Shown here piece by piece: positions 31,060 through 42,227 of a stretch of DNA of 64,000 bases (position 1 is its first letter; each line of letters opens with the position of its first letter). The stretch spans positions 1,550,001-1,614,000 of the forward strand of contig MSED01000007.1 of the NCBI GenBank assembly GCA_002099365.1. Reading direction: 5' to 3'. A program made the translations under genes and the position numbers. This DNA comes from Phialophora verrucosa. Its lineage: Eukaryota; Ascomycota; Eurotiomycetes; Chaetothyriales; Herpotrichiellaceae. The notes under the pieces were generated by a model. The model worked only from the letters and a program-made list of their open reading frames with translations, did not search any database and was not told the DNA's origin.

Positions 31060-33161
31060 CTAGACGCCCATCTTCTCGGCCGTTCTCATGAGAGCCCCTG
31101 GGGTTTTGTTAGCCAATAAGTCGTAGTGTTGCAAATGATCCCGGAGTTGACGGTGAAAACTTACCGACGAATGTGGTGACCAATCTCGCCCGTCCTTGCA
31201 CAATATCATCTGGAAGGAGATAGATCGTCGAGCCTGTTCACGTCGAATCAGCATACGACTCCTCTCGCAATTTTGTACGATCTCGCTACAGAATAATAAT
31301 ACATACCAAGCTTTCTGGCAATGCTGATACTTAGCTTCGCGTTCGCGTACGCATCGTCGGTCGTTTTTCCGGGCGTGACAAGTTCATAGTCGACATAATT
31401 GGCCTTCATGCCATTCAAGACGTCCAAGAGGAAGATACCGCTCGTGATCGCAGGATCCTTGAACGATCTCACTGAAGAAGATTTGCCGCCTTTGCGAGAC
31501 ATGTCATTCGCCCATTTTATCATGTCCGAATCCGAAAGTTCGCGTTTGCCCATACGTTGAGCGAGTCCTGAGAGCGTGCTGACAATGTCCCGGCGCATGA
31601 GTTGCCACACAAGCCCGAGGGTCAGGGTTCGTTGACCGTCGGTAATATCTGCACCTTGGATACCGACGAGCGAGAAACGGTTCTGCTTGCCCAATTCTAC
31701 AGCGTAATTCGTGTTCTCGACCGCCTTGAAGCGCGACATTTCCCCGCCATGCGCAGGCGGTTTGTTGACGTGGCGGAAATTCACGCTTCCGGGAATGACC
31801 TTGTCATACGCTTGCAAGAGAATCGTGCCATCGCGGAGGTCATCAAAGAAGGAATTCACAGGGGGCTGAACGTCCAAACTGTTCAGCCAGAGAGTGAACA
31901 CACGGGCTTCACGCTCGCCTTCGGCATCGAAATCTTCGATCTCGGGTTTCTCCCCTTCTTCGAGCGGGTCGAGACCGGGATGGGTGTTGAAGAGGTTGGC
32001 GACGAAGGCCAGGTTGAGTTTGGGGTTGCCTGCTACAAGTGCAGTTGGAGTCAGGAATTTTCGGCAGTCGATTCTCTCGGCATTTTGGAGGACTTCTTCG
32101 GCCCGTTGAAGGAGGTCTCGTGTCTGTAGCGGAGCGCGGGAGCAGATGTCGGGTTTTAGCTGGTTGAGTAGAACAGTATAGTTCTCGCCGTCTTTGACGT
32201 CGCCGGAGAAGTTGTTCACTCTCCTTGCCCAGCCGGCATTCTTAAGATGGTAGTTGAACCACCGGAGTAAGATCTGCTCGGGTGGCAGACGGAGGAATTG
32301 GTCGAGGGTCTCGTCGTCTTCCAGCAGCCGGTAGAGCTCGGGATGCAGCTTGATGTCGATCTTGCCCAACAAGCCTCGCCTGATGATTTGCCAGATCAGA
32401 CCCAAAATCAAGTGTTCTCGGACCTCGATGATGTCGCCAGCGCCAACATTGACCACGGAACAGCCGATACCCTTGGCAGATCCAATAACAATATTGTTGT
32501 TCTCAGTCATGTGGAAAGCATTGAGAGTCTTGATTTTCTTGCCTGGCTTGTTCAACACGCGCTCATCGATCGTATCCGGAACACTGTCATTGATCAGTTT
32601 GGACAGCACCAACCCATCCTTGCAGTGGTCGAACATCTCGAAGGTATCAGTGGGGAACGGCAACAAATGACCAATGTCCGGATCGCCGGCAAGGACGGCG
32701 TTGATGTGGGTGGTGAAGGCGGTCCGTTCTTCTTCGTTTATCGTGTGGGTGACATTGGCCGAGGAGCCCTGGACTTGGATTTTCCCACCACCTCCGAGGC
32801 TGGGCTTCGAAGCATGTCCTGGAGACGCCGGCAGCCCATTGCCTCCACCACTGCCTGGTCTCTGTTGATGGCCGACGGATATGCGTCTCTGAGCCGGAGA
32901 AGACTGGCGGACCTTGGCGATCAGGTCGACATAGTCCTCGAGTTCGACTCTTCTTGAGCTGTCCAGTTCGACCTCTTTCAGCGCCTGCCTGACCACGTCG
33001 TAAGACTCTCTCTCGGACTGTTGGGTGGCCTTGATGACGGTGGCCTCATCCAGGTAGCCTTTGTCGTCCACATCGAGTTTGCGGAACGCATCTTGTAGCT
33101 GAAAGATTTCGTTCTGCTGGAATTGAGGATACTTGCGCTGGAGCTTCAGAATGCCTGCCAT
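31060..33161 (-). CDS. SAC6: Fimbrin/plastin, actin-bundling protein
   Basis: Cross-links actin filaments in endocytic patches, at the hyphal tip collar and in contractile rings. The start at 33161 gives MAGILKLQRKYPQF, followed by an EF-hand-like region (FRKLDVDDKGYLDEATV). Four calponin-homology domains in two tandem actin-binding modules follow (for example FPTDTFEMFDHCKDGLVLSK, LNAFHMTENNNIVIGSAKGI, ALGLVWQLMRR-like repeats). One very long exon ends at KLG, then two small exons restore the family C-terminus (STIYLLPDDIVQGRARL and GALMRTAEKMGV). Introns fall near 31250-31306 and 31096-31162. Length is about 650 residues, as in yeast Sac6. It is divergent from the DDHD phospholipase gene. 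Confidence 0.95.
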
Positions 33162-33386
33162 TGCGAGTGCGAGACGAGGGGGAGAGGGGCAGTCGCGCCC
33201 AGCGGAAAAGTACGGGCGGCGCTAAGAGATCGAAACGGCGGGAAAGATGCGATCGAAGAGTATGAGGGACGGAGAAGGGATGCGTAGAAGAAGATATGGG
33301 AGGGCTCTTAATAGTGGTGCCTGGGTAGGCGTCGCAATCAGTGGGAAGTCAGTCGCTTCTCAGCTGGCAGTCACAGTAAGCGGATC

Positions 33387-33428
33387 ACGCAGGACGCAGG
33401 ACGCAGGACGCAGAACGCAGAATGCACA
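33387..33428. repeat. 7-bp tandem repeat (ACGCAGG-type)
   Basis: Six consecutive 7-mers (ACGCAGG x3, ACGCAGA x2, ATGCACA) in the divergent promoter between fimbrin and the DDHD phospholipase. The drifting last units suggest an old slippage tract. Confidence 0.85.
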
Positions 33429-33898
33429 ATGCGGGCAGCCGCAGGCGCCAAATGACGCATTGCGGCGCAGCAGTCACCAAATGTTGGCGCTTGGCAGGAA
33501 GCAAGCCGGGCTAGGCTAGCCTAAGCTTGACCCTCGCGGGCGTCGCCCAGCCGGCAAGGCTGCCACCTAATCCAATTCCTGCTGTGGCCAATGTTGCATC
33601 ACTGGCAACTTCATTCTCCCGTTGCTTGTTATCCGGCCTCGAGCTTCACCGTTGTTTATTATTCTTTCTATCATTACCTTCACTGCCTCCGTCAACCTTA
33701 GCAAAAATCTGCCAACCCGAAAAGTCCCATTATCCGGCGACTGCTGTTAAACGACCGAGCTTCAACCCTGGGGAAGTGTTCCGGAATCCCTGTGGAAATA
33801 CAGTTCAGCCTCGTGCCCATCCCCCTCCTTAAGGCTACCAATTACATGCTGCCATATTGGATCGGTACCCGGCCCTGATACGGGCTGTCCGGAGGGGC

Positions 33899-36712
33899 AT
33901 GGCGGAGGCAGCCAACAGATCCTCTCTCGCGAGCACGATATTTCCATGGAGCAGAAGCAGCACTCCTCCGCCCAAGTCGCCGCTCCAGAAGCCCAAGGAC
34001 AAGACCTCAGCTCTCAAGCAATCTGATGGGCTCGACCACACTATCAGCCTAGGACCTCGCAGTCTGCCCAGATATCCCAAGGACTGTCCTCCTCTCAAAG
34101 CTCGATGGTACTACGCCATCGACGTGGCGAAGCGGAAGCCCTTTGCACCGGAGCCATCAGCCGAAGAAAAGGCCAAATCGGCGCCGGTACCGAAAAAGCT
34201 GGTTCCCTTTTCAGCTTCAGATTCGATCAATATCGAAAAGGGATATCAAACTCTTGTTCAGAAGAGTCAAAGCAAAGGTGAAAGCAGCCAGACTTCGGCG
34301 AGTACAAAAGTACCAGTGAACGAAGACTATTTGTACGACGTCGATGTTGAGAAACGCGAGCTGCTTCCCGCATATTGGCTTGGCCCGGTGTATGAAGTTC
34401 GTAGGGGGACTTGGTTCTATGCAGAAAATCCCCTAAGACCTTGCGACGAAAACCTGGCCAACCAGCTTGAGGAGGGCTACCTGAAATTGAGTCCTTGGAG
34501 GCGGATGAATCTGCAATCTCCTCGTGCAGCTTCGCAACCTAGAGCTCGCCCAAAATCCGAGGTTATAGAAAGCTCGGCGGCTCAATCCTCAGCCAAGCCG
34601 CCGCCGTCGCAGGACGATAGCCAAACTACCGGTCCCAATGCATATAGGCTCTTCGGGACCCATATGAACACGACAGTGACATATCAAGACGATACAGTGG
34701 CGTATCTGACTACCGACGACTTTCTCTCCCGAGTGAGCAGCACAGTCTACGGAAGGTTCGTAGGCTATGGGGGGACTAAAGTTGTTCGAGGCTGGGTAGA
34801 GAGAATAGGCGACCCACCGAAATCTGATCTGAAAGACGGTGAATCTGCGGCAACGAAAGATAAGCGCAAGTCTGCCAAATTATCCTCGGAAGCCGCACCC
34901 GGCCAAAGCCAGGAAAACCTTCAAGCAAAGAAGAAGGATGATACGGAGAGGCCGCGACGGACGGCACTTGAGCGACAAATCTCCTCCCTGGCTGGTCTCC
35001 CCAAAACTGACGATTCCAACGACATGGGAGAGGAGGAAGAGGCCCGAGAGCAGGAAGAACGTGAGATGGAAGACGCCCGAGAAAAAGACGGAGAAGACCA
35101 AGCAAGACAGATTGACCACTTAGTCCTGGTCACGCACGGCATTGGCCAACGACTGGGACTGCGACTCGACAGCATCAACTTCATTCATGATGTCAACATG
35201 CTACGCAAGACCATGAAAGCCGTGTATGAGTCGGCTCCCGACCTACAGGCTCTGAGCGGTGACCCGAAGAATTGCAGGGTCCAGGTGCTACCGATCTGCT
35301 GGCGCCACAGACTAGATTTCCCGAAACAGAGTCTCAAGCAGAACCGCCAGGAATCCGACATCGGCGATGCTGACGCCCTCTTCGAAGACCAATACCCTTC
35401 ACTGCAGGATATCACTGTGGAAGGCGTCCCAGCAGTACGGAACCTGATCACTGATCTGGCGCTGGACGTGCTCCTTTACCAAAGTGCCTACAGAGAACAC
35501 ATTGCCTCGATCGTGCAGCAAGAATCGAACCGAGTCTATCAGCTGTTCAAACAACGCACAGGCTTCTCGGGGAAGGTGAGCTTCTGTGGCCACTCACTCG
35601 GCAGCGCCATTTGCTTCGATATCCTGTGCCGACAGGAAGAGGAAGTGAAAACCCGTCCCAGGCGAGTTTCGAGCAAGACATCACGAGACCTCGGCATCGA
35701 ACCAAAAGACCTCAAGCTCGACTTTGACGTTGAGAACTTCTTCGCTCTCGGCTCTCCAGTTGGTCTTTTTCAGATGCTCAAGGGCAGGACGATCGCTGCG
35801 AGGCCTTCTCTCGGTGCCAGCGCTTTCGGGGCGACGGTGGTAGCTACATCACCATTCGATCCAGATCCAATGAATAATGACCCATTCGATAAAGCCACGT
35901 TGAAGCTAAACGCTGGCCACAGTCCGACAGATCTCATACCTATCACGACTTCCTCCCCAAAATGTGGCGAATTGTTCAACATCTTCCACCCAACCGACCC
36001 TATAGCATACCGCCTGGAGCCGCTCATCTCGCCAGCAATGGCACGGCTCAAGTCTCAACCTATTCCGTACACCAAGAAGAACCTCTTTGCCGCCCCGGGT
36101 ATCTCCAACATCTCCGAGCGTGTGGGTCAACAGATCATGTCGAGCTGGTACAACCTCACCTCCGGTGTTGCGTCTACGCTGATCAACAGAAGCCTGGGCA
36201 TTACCGGCGAAGAGCAGGCTTTGGCGCAAGATAAGGCCAAAGTTGCAGAAGCAGCAAAACAGGGAGCTCAAGACACAGTTGACACGAACCTGCCTATTGC
36301 CGACGAGAAGAGACAGCAAGAGCTGGCCGACGCGGCCAAATTGTCCCCGTCAACCGAACAAGCACCTACGTTGATCGATTCGGAGCTTGAGACTCTCTAT
36401 TCCGGGTTTCAGAAACGCGAAGCGGCCACTGGAGGCCCAGACGACGAAGCTCAAGCCCGCAGCTCGACCGAGTACAGACAATCCCAAGAACGCGCACGCA
36501 GACTCCGGCGCGAAGAGGCCAAAGTCCGTGCACTCAACAGCAACGGCAGAGTCGACTATCACATCCAGGAGGGCATGTTCGACGTGTCTCTGCTAGCTAG
36601 TATCGCGAGCCACTTGAGTTACTGGGCGGATGAGGATGTCAATCACTTCATGATGGGGCAGATGCTCAAGCGCAGAGACAAAGCACAGCGGAACGATGGA
36701 GGGCGCGGATGA
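33899..36712 (+). CDS. DDHD-domain phospholipase (intracellular PA-PLA1 type)
   Basis: Intron-free protein of about 937 residues that would hydrolyse phosphatidic acid or related phospholipids on internal membranes; homologous in layout to yeast YOR022C and animal DDHD proteins. I prefer ATG 33899 (MAEAANRSSLAS) to the in-frame 33857. The N-terminal part carries a WWE-like region (RWYYAIDV, GTWFYAENPLRP), then a charged linker rich in Glu/Lys. A lipase segment follows with LVLTHGIGQRLG-like sequence and the nucleophile elbow CGHSLGSAICFD (GxSxG). The C-terminal DDHD domain runs from VENFFALGSPVGLFQML to SHLSYWADEDVNHFMM, with the metal-type Asp/His residues. It shares its upstream region with fimbrin. 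Confidence 0.93.
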   Translation: MAEAANRSSLASTIFPWSRSSTPPPKSPLQKPKDKTSALKQSDGLDHTISLGPRSLPRYPKDCPPLKARWYYAIDVAKRKPFAPEPSAEEKAKSAPVPKKLVPFSASDSINIEKGYQTLVQKSQSKGESSQTSASTKVPVNEDYLYDVDVEKRELLPAYWLGPVYEVRRGTWFYAENPLRPCDENLANQLEEGYLKLSPWRRMNLQSPRAASQPRARPKSEVIESSAAQSSAKPPPSQDDSQTTGPNAYRLFGTHMNTTVTYQDDTVAYLTTDDFLSRVSSTVYGRFVGYGGTKVVRGWVERIGDPPKSDLKDGESAATKDKRKSAKLSSEAAPGQSQENLQAKKKDDTERPRRTALERQISSLAGLPKTDDSNDMGEEEEAREQEEREMEDAREKDGEDQARQIDHLVLVTHGIGQRLGLRLDSINFIHDVNMLRKTMKAVYESAPDLQALSGDPKNCRVQVLPICWRHRLDFPKQSLKQNRQESDIGDADALFEDQYPSLQDITVEGVPAVRNLITDLALDVLLYQSAYREHIASIVQQESNRVYQLFKQRTGFSGKVSFCGHSLGSAICFDILCRQEEEVKTRPRRVSSKTSRDLGIEPKDLKLDFDVENFFALGSPVGLFQMLKGRTIAARPSLGASAFGATVVATSPFDPDPMNNDPFDKATLKLNAGHSPTDLIPITTSSPKCGELFNIFHPTDPIAYRLEPLISPAMARLKSQPIPYTKKNLFAAPGISNISERVGQQIMSSWYNLTSGVASTLINRSLGITGEEQALAQDKAKVAEAAKQGAQDTVDTNLPIADEKRQQELADAAKLSPSTEQAPTLIDSELETLYSGFQKREAATGGPDDEAQARSSTEYRQSQERARRLRREEAKVRALNSNGRVDYHIQEGMFDVSLLASIASHLSYWADEDVNHFMMGQMLKRRDKAQRNDGGRG

Positions 36713-36997
36713 GGCATGGTAACCGAAGGAGGAAGGAAGACGACAATGTATGAAATCAAGACGTTCCTTTGATGGGGAGTTGGACTCGGCAGGGTCATTT
36801 TTCATTGTAGTGATATCCCCTATACACCATATCTGTACCATTGAAACCGTCCCTAGAGATGATCACTCGACCCAACTTGAAGCCACACCTCCAGACTGCT
36901 GAGCTGTTACCCATCTCCCATTCTTGAAAAGGAGCTGAACGGGCCCTCGCTTCGTACGTATTTCACGGTAGCCTCCCTGCTTGCATCACATCCATCC

Positions 36998-37744
36998 TCA
37001 CGCCGACCCCGGCACGTTCTCTTTCGCCACCTCGTCTAGCCAGCCCTGCTCCTCCCGTTTCAACAACCACTTCAGCTCCTCCCTCGCTTCGGCGTCGAGA
37101 CTCGCGACGAACTGCTCCGCGGTCATGAAGTCGTGGTCAGCATAGTCGAACCCAGGCACGACCGTCTCGCTGATCAGACAGCCCTTCTCGCTCTCCCCGC
37201 CCGCGACCACGTCAGGCAACAAGAACGAAGCCTTGAACTTCCCCCCCTCGACGATCCACTGCAACTTCTCGCCGCGCTCGATGTCCTTGCCCACGACGAA
37301 CGTCTCCACCTCCACCTTCACAGGGCCAGGGCCCTCTCCTCCTTCCCCCGTGGTGGTGGTAGAGCCCGCCCGATCCGCATGCAGGACGACATACCGCGCG
37401 CGACCCCAGTGCAGGGTGTGCACGGTGCGGGCGCGGTTTCTGTGGAAATGCCCGACCGGACTGCGCGGCGTGATGAGGTAGTAGATCGTCGTGGAGGCGT
37501 TGCGGGTCTCCGAGGTCGAGGGCTCATCCTGGGCTGTGGCGGTGGGGAGGCGCGCAAGGGTTTTGAACGGGTTCGGCACACGCAGCGGGTCGCGGTCTGT
37601 TTCGGCAAAGTGGCCGCCCTCGATGTGGTCCTGGAGGTGGAGCGTGCTGATTGTTGAGTTGATGGCTGGGGTGTGAGGTCGGGGCGGGGCGGAGAGGAGC
37701 GACGAGACGTATGTTGTGTCGGAGGGCGGGATGATGGTGGGCAT
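36998..37744 (-). CDS. DUF985 (cupin-5) family protein
   Basis: Intron-free 248-residue protein with a single RmlC-like cupin of the DUF985 family. Key blocks are HDHIEGGHFAETDRDP-like N-terminal sequence, TTIYYLITPRSPVGHFHRN, LHWGRARYVVL, LQWIVEGGKFKASFLLP and CLISETVVPGFDYADHDFM. The family has solved structures but no firmly known reaction. An acidic insert (TTTGEGGEGPGP) interrupts the barrel. The gene stands alone and converges on the phospholipase gene. Confidence 0.9.
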   Translation of the reverse strand: MPTIIPPSDTTYVSSLLSAPPRPHTPAINSTISTLHLQDHIEGGHFAETDRDPLRVPNPFKTLARLPTATAQDEPSTSETRNASTTIYYLITPRSPVGHFHRNRARTVHTLHWGRARYVVLHADRAGSTTTTGEGGEGPGPVKVEVETFVVGKDIERGEKLQWIVEGGKFKASFLLPDVVAGGESEKGCLISETVVPGFDYADHDFMTAEQFVASLDAEAREELKWLLKREEQGWLDEVAKENVPGSA

Positions 37745-38314
37745 TTTGGATGGCTGCGGAATTGTGTTGCTGTCCAGGATGGATGCTGTTTTTCTGTCTA
37801 TGACATGGACCGCGTTGAAGGGCGAACAGTCGAGGAGGATGGACCTTGCTGGTTGTACCTCACAGCTCAGTGAACACTTGTCGTACTGAGTGGATGACCC
37901 TTTTAATTACTAGTGAGACTGCGGAATTTGACGAGAGTCAATAGACTGATTGAGAGATCTTATGTTACTATCGACTGGTACAACTTGACTGGTGCTCACT
38001 GATCTGTTCGTCGGATATTCCTCCTAGAAGTATTGAGGTTGCTACATCAGAGTCTTATGGCTTATATAAGCAGCGTATCAAGGGGAAAGAGGACGAAATT
38101 GCGTGGCAGTTGGCCTGACGGATCCACAAGGACAGAACAGGTAGGTGTTGCAACGTATGATAAGACGCTGTCAGTTCTTGAAAGGGGTATCACTTCGCTA
38201 GGAAACACACTCGCTGGGAGATCAATGCTGCTGATGACACTATCACCACTTCGACTCACGATGATGCTACGCTCCGTCGGCGAGAGAATCAGGCTTCCCA
38301 AGCCTGCTCTCACT
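37745..38314. other. Intergenic region upstream of DUF985 gene and after GEM1
   Basis: 570 bp holding the DUF985 promoter and the GEM1 3' UTR. A 124-codon frame overlapping the GEM1 end is not supported. No motif stands out. Confidence 0.5.
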
Positions 38315-40222
38315 TCAACCTCCCGCAGTCGCCGATCGCCTCCAAACCACTACAGCTGCTGCGGCCGCACAAACAACCACCCCCAGCGCCAGTCCGTATC
38401 TCATTAGCTGGCCGCTATCTTCGTCTTCAAGAGGCCGCGGGTACGCGGTGACTGGCTCGAGACCAGCTTCAGCAATGTTGACGAACAATTCCTGGATCGA
38501 AGGCCATGTGACACTGGTAGAGATGGGAGGGCCCTGAGGCATCCGCTGGATCGTAGCAATATACTCGTCCGGTTGATACTCGGCTCGTTGCGTCGTTCGA
38601 TCCAAATCTGCTTTGAGAGCCACGTAGACTGAGGGCAGATCCTCGAGGTGAGGGTACGCCCTGCGAATGTTGGGGATGTAGGCAAATGAGTCTGGGTCTG
38701 CCGAGTCGTACGTGTAAACGATTACGTCGCACTGATCGAGCAACTTGCTCTTGTTGTCCAGCACTGCAGCCTCAGACTCTCCCAGTTCCTTCAAAATAAG
38801 ATAGCATTGCCGGCCCCCGGGCAATTCCACGGTATTCACCGCTAGTCGAGGCTGAATTGTCGGATGATACAGGTTGCTGAACGGCCGAGCTATCAATGTG
38901 TCCAGCAAGGCCGACTTTCCTGACTGAGGCGCACCCAGAACATGGGCAAGGAGGACATTCCGGCCCACTCGGCCTGGTTTTCGCCTCCGCTTCCGTGGTT
39001 TGGTCAGTTTCAGGGCTGCCGTTGTGTTGGTATTGGAGCGATCGGGCGATTCGAAGCCGAGGTACGCCAGATACTCCAGGGTCGTCTTCGGCGACATAAA
39101 GGTCGTCATGGACCATTGTGCGAGCCAGCCCTGCAACGTGACGTGGCCCGCGTCGTTTCGGACGGTGCAAGCGGGAAAATTGTTGTCAACCCACAATTGC
39201 GGGATGCCAGGAGTAGGCGCGAAGAGAGACGCCAATTCGTCGTCCTTCAGACCACCGTCGTTATCACGATCGGAAGTGAGGAAGAGATCCACCAGGAAGC
39301 GATAGCCCACTGGAGACAGCTCTGCCGAGGCGTATTCAGGCACATCAAATCTGGGGTGGAGAAAGGATTCTTGCAGAGAGAGGCTGTCGGTGTACTGGAA
39401 GGTCCGCAGAATGACCCAGATGGTTTCGTGGCGGCCTTTCTCGGCATACAACTTGTTGAGCAGCAAAAAGCCTTGAGAGGTGATGCCCCTGGCCGAGGCC
39501 GCAGCGGGGATGTGGTTATCGATTGTTTCCTTGATGTGCTGCAGATCCTGGTCGCTCAAGCCCTTGTCAAAGCATTTGAGCTGGAAATCTTCCATCTCCC
39601 TGTCGTTGAGGAGTCCGTCCTTATCCTTGTCACACAGGTAGAAAATGCGAAGCAATGCGGCCACGGCAGCCGGCTTAAGCTGTGACTCTTTTGCGTCAAA
39701 CAATGGAGCAATTGGATGGGTGACTGCTTTCTGGCAAAGGAAAAAAGCTTCATTGACATTGAAGTGATCACGAGCGCTAGTCCGTATACACGAGTCAATC
39801 TCTTTGAACTCTGACATGACCGGCAGCATTTCCTCCTCGACTATTTGCGCAGGGGTCGAGGTTGTGACGAGGTCGGACTTGGTCGCACACAGGATAACCG
39901 GGAGATTGACACCCAAGGAACGAAAGTAGGGCAGCCAAAACAAGGCAACCCGTTCATAGCTGTAGTGGTCCGAATAGACGAGCAGGATGACATTCGACTT
40001 TCTCAGCTCTCTGGCCAGCGTCGCGCGGTCTTGCGGGAGGGCGGACGTGTCAACAATGGTGGTGGTGACATTCTCTGGTGTCCCCAGTGTCGGGGGAATG
40101 GTAATTTGAGGCAAGACAGCTTGGATTCTGTTGCTGACGAAGGTGTCCTTAACTAGAGAAGTGATAAGGCTGGACTTACCACATCCCTCGTCGCCAACGA
40201 CACAGATTCTCACCGTGGCCAT
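38315..40222 (-). CDS. GEM1: Mitochondrial Rho GTPase Gem1 (Miro)
   Basis: Tail-anchored GTPase of the outer mitochondrial membrane that controls mitochondrial shape, inheritance and the ERMES ER-contact complex. Translation from ATG 40222 gives the canonical start MATVRICVVGDEGCGKSSL; an upstream ATG at 40249 is in frame. Domains in order: first GTPase (P-loop GDEGCGKSS, CATKSD), two EF-hands (DKDKDGLLNDRE and TSDRDNDGGLKDDE) with adjoining ligand-mimic regions, a second GTPase with P-loop GAPQSGKSALLD, and a C-terminal membrane helix (LALGVVVCAAAAAVVVW) followed by RRSATAGG. About 635 residues, the usual fungal length, with no intron needed. Confidence 0.97.
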   Translation of the reverse strand: MATVRICVVGDEGCGKSSLITSLVKDTFVSNRIQAVLPQITIPPTLGTPENVTTTIVDTSALPQDRATLARELRKSNVILLVYSDHYSYERVALFWLPYFRSLGVNLPVILCATKSDLVTTSTPAQIVEEEMLPVMSEFKEIDSCIRTSARDHFNVNEAFFLCQKAVTHPIAPLFDAKESQLKPAAVAALLRIFYLCDKDKDGLLNDREMEDFQLKCFDKGLSDQDLQHIKETIDNHIPAAASARGITSQGFLLLNKLYAEKGRHETIWVILRTFQYTDSLSLQESFLHPRFDVPEYASAELSPVGYRFLVDLFLTSDRDNDGGLKDDELASLFAPTPGIPQLWVDNNFPACTVRNDAGHVTLQGWLAQWSMTTFMSPKTTLEYLAYLGFESPDRSNTNTTAALKLTKPRKRRRKPGRVGRNVLLAHVLGAPQSGKSALLDTLIARPFSNLYHPTIQPRLAVNTVELPGGRQCYLILKELGESEAAVLDNKSKLLDQCDVIVYTYDSADPDSFAYIPNIRRAYPHLEDLPSVYVALKADLDRTTQRAEYQPDEYIATIQRMPQGPPISTSVTWPSIQELFVNIAEAGLEPVTAYPRPLEDEDSGQLMRYGLALGVVVCAAAAAVVVWRRSATAGG

Positions 40223-40362
40223 TGCAACAGAGCTAGCTGCCGCGGACACAGATGGTCATTATTTCCCGCGTGCAGTCCGGACCGACTGGAATATGCGGCG
40301 ATACTGCCTATCCGGAGCACTTGTTGCGGAGGAGAAGCGTTGCGCGTCGGTGAAATGTTCGC

Positions 40363-40400
40363 GTGATATGGCGATATGGCGATATGGTGATATGTGATAT
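40363..40400. repeat. Octamer tandem repeat (GYGATATG)
   Basis: Four 8-bp units (GTGATATG, GCGATATG x2, GTGATATG) plus a partial unit, about 140 bp upstream of the GEM1 start, in the divergent promoter shared with the SH3/Ysc84 gene. Confidence 0.9.
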
Positions 40401-40901
40401 CGGATGCTGGCAACTTGCCTGCGCCCATCTTCGCCTGCGCCTCACAGCAAACGACACGCCAAGCCAATGACGACGCAGTGCAGCTGTCCCGCCTTTTCCA
40501 TTCTCCGTGTCGCCCAAGTGCAGAGAATCTTCAATTCCGCAGCTGCAGATTGTGAATTGTGCTTCAGCTGCTGCCTGTGTATATTACTCTTATCCCTTCA
40601 CTCTTCCTGTGCGTGGTGAAGAGTCCATTGGAGGTGACCTCGTATATTCAAGAATACAAGAATCTCTTTCCTTGCCTGTCAATCCTCGAAGTACCACACG
40701 GCCTCCCCCACACTCGTCGCTCGTCGATCGGGAGCCTCGACTCTCAGCCCGCCTGCTTCCGTCTCCGTCACTCTCACCCTCGCCTTTCACAGTCTCGACA
40801 TCTCTGCTTATACACCGCTCACGAGCTGTGATCTGGGCCTGACCACGCGACCAATTGAACGAGAAGTCGACTCCCGCCGATAGATTCTTTAATCCCTCAT
40901 C

Positions 40902-42227
40902 ATGCCTTTCGGTATCAATAATCCGCTACCCTCCTCCATGCGGAGTAAGTTCAGCTGCGATGATTCTCTGCTTCTCTGGTCTCACATTTCCAGGCGAGTG
41001 TAAGAAAGCGGGCAAGATTCTGGCATCATTCGTCGACCCCCGCCAAAGCTTCGGCCCGGACAAAGTGATTCCTCCAGCAATCCTCGCAAATGCAAAGGTA
41101 CCGGGTTTTTCATTCCTGCTGGACCTGCAGCTGACATATCCCAGGGCCTAGCAGTCTTGACTGTTTTCAAGGCTGGCTTCCTCGGTTCTGGTCGACTTGG
41201 GTCCGGGGTTGTCGTCGCACGGCTTGCCGATGGCTCGTGGTCGGCTCCATCGGCCATTGCCACTGCCGGAGGCGGCTTTGGTGGTCAAATAGGCTTCGAA
41301 CTGACCGACTTCGTCTTCATCCTCAATGACTATAACGCCGTCAGATCCTTCTCTCAAGCCGCCTCCGTCACCCTAGGTGGAAACGTCTCCATTGCCGCCG
41401 GCCCAGTCGGTCGAAATGCCGAGGCTGCTGGGGCCGCCAGCCTGAAAGGTGTTGCGGGTGTCTTCTCATACAGCAAAACAAAAGGGCTGTTCGCGGGTGT
41501 CAGTCTGGAGGGCAGTGTCTTGATCGAAAGACGAGACGCGAATGAAAAACTTTACAATGGTCGAGTCACGGCAAGACAACTTTTGGAGGGTGCTGTCCGA
41601 CCTCCTCCAGCGGCAGATCCGTTGATGAGGGTTCTAAACACCCGCGTGTTTTCGGGTGCAGCTGCTGCCGACAACATGTACAACGATATGCCAATATACG
41701 ATGATCAGCATGACGACGTTGTTTGGGAGGGAAGAACTGGCGAGGCTTACGGTGCCAATGTTCGCAACAACCGCTCCTCGACCGTCACCTCGGCAGACGA
41801 TAACTACGTCTACCGCGACAACCCAAACCACGCTCGACGAGCCAACACGTGGGCGGACGATATCTACGACCGTCCGTCTGCCGGCCGCACGAACACCGGT
41901 AACAACAGCAACAGCAACTACGACGGCTTCTCCAACCGCAGTCGATCAAGCACCCTGCAAAATGACTACAGCTATTCCGACAGCAAGCCAAATAGACCGA
42001 CGGCGCCGAAACCGATTTTCAAGCAGAAGACCGGCACGTTACGACCCGATCAAGCTGTTGCTTTGTTCACCTTCGACCCTGATCAGGAGGGAGACCTCGG
42101 TTTTAAGAAGGGAGATGTCATAACCATCACGAAAAGGACTGAGAACAAGTCGGACTGGTGGACAGGGCGCACAGAGGATGGCCGTACTGGGGTTTTCCCT
42201 TCCAACTATGTCGAGACGGCTTCATGA
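40902..42227 (+). CDS. LSB4: Ysc84/SH3 domain actin-patch protein (Lsb3/Lsb4 type)
   Basis: Cortical actin-patch protein acting in endocytosis. The model starts at ATG 40902 (MPFGINNPLPSSMR). Introns near 40945-40993 and 41098-41145 join it to SECKKAGKILASFVDP and to GLAVLTVFKAGFLG. The N-terminal Ysc84 (DUF500/SYLF) lipid- and actin-binding domain includes GSGVVVARLADGSWSAPSAI and GFELTDFVFILND. A low-complexity Asn/Ser/Tyr-rich linker follows. The C-terminal SH3 domain contains ALFTFDPDQEGDLGFKKGD, KSDWWTGR and GVFPSNYVE. The domain order is identical to yeast Lsb3 and Lsb4. Confidence 0.95.
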
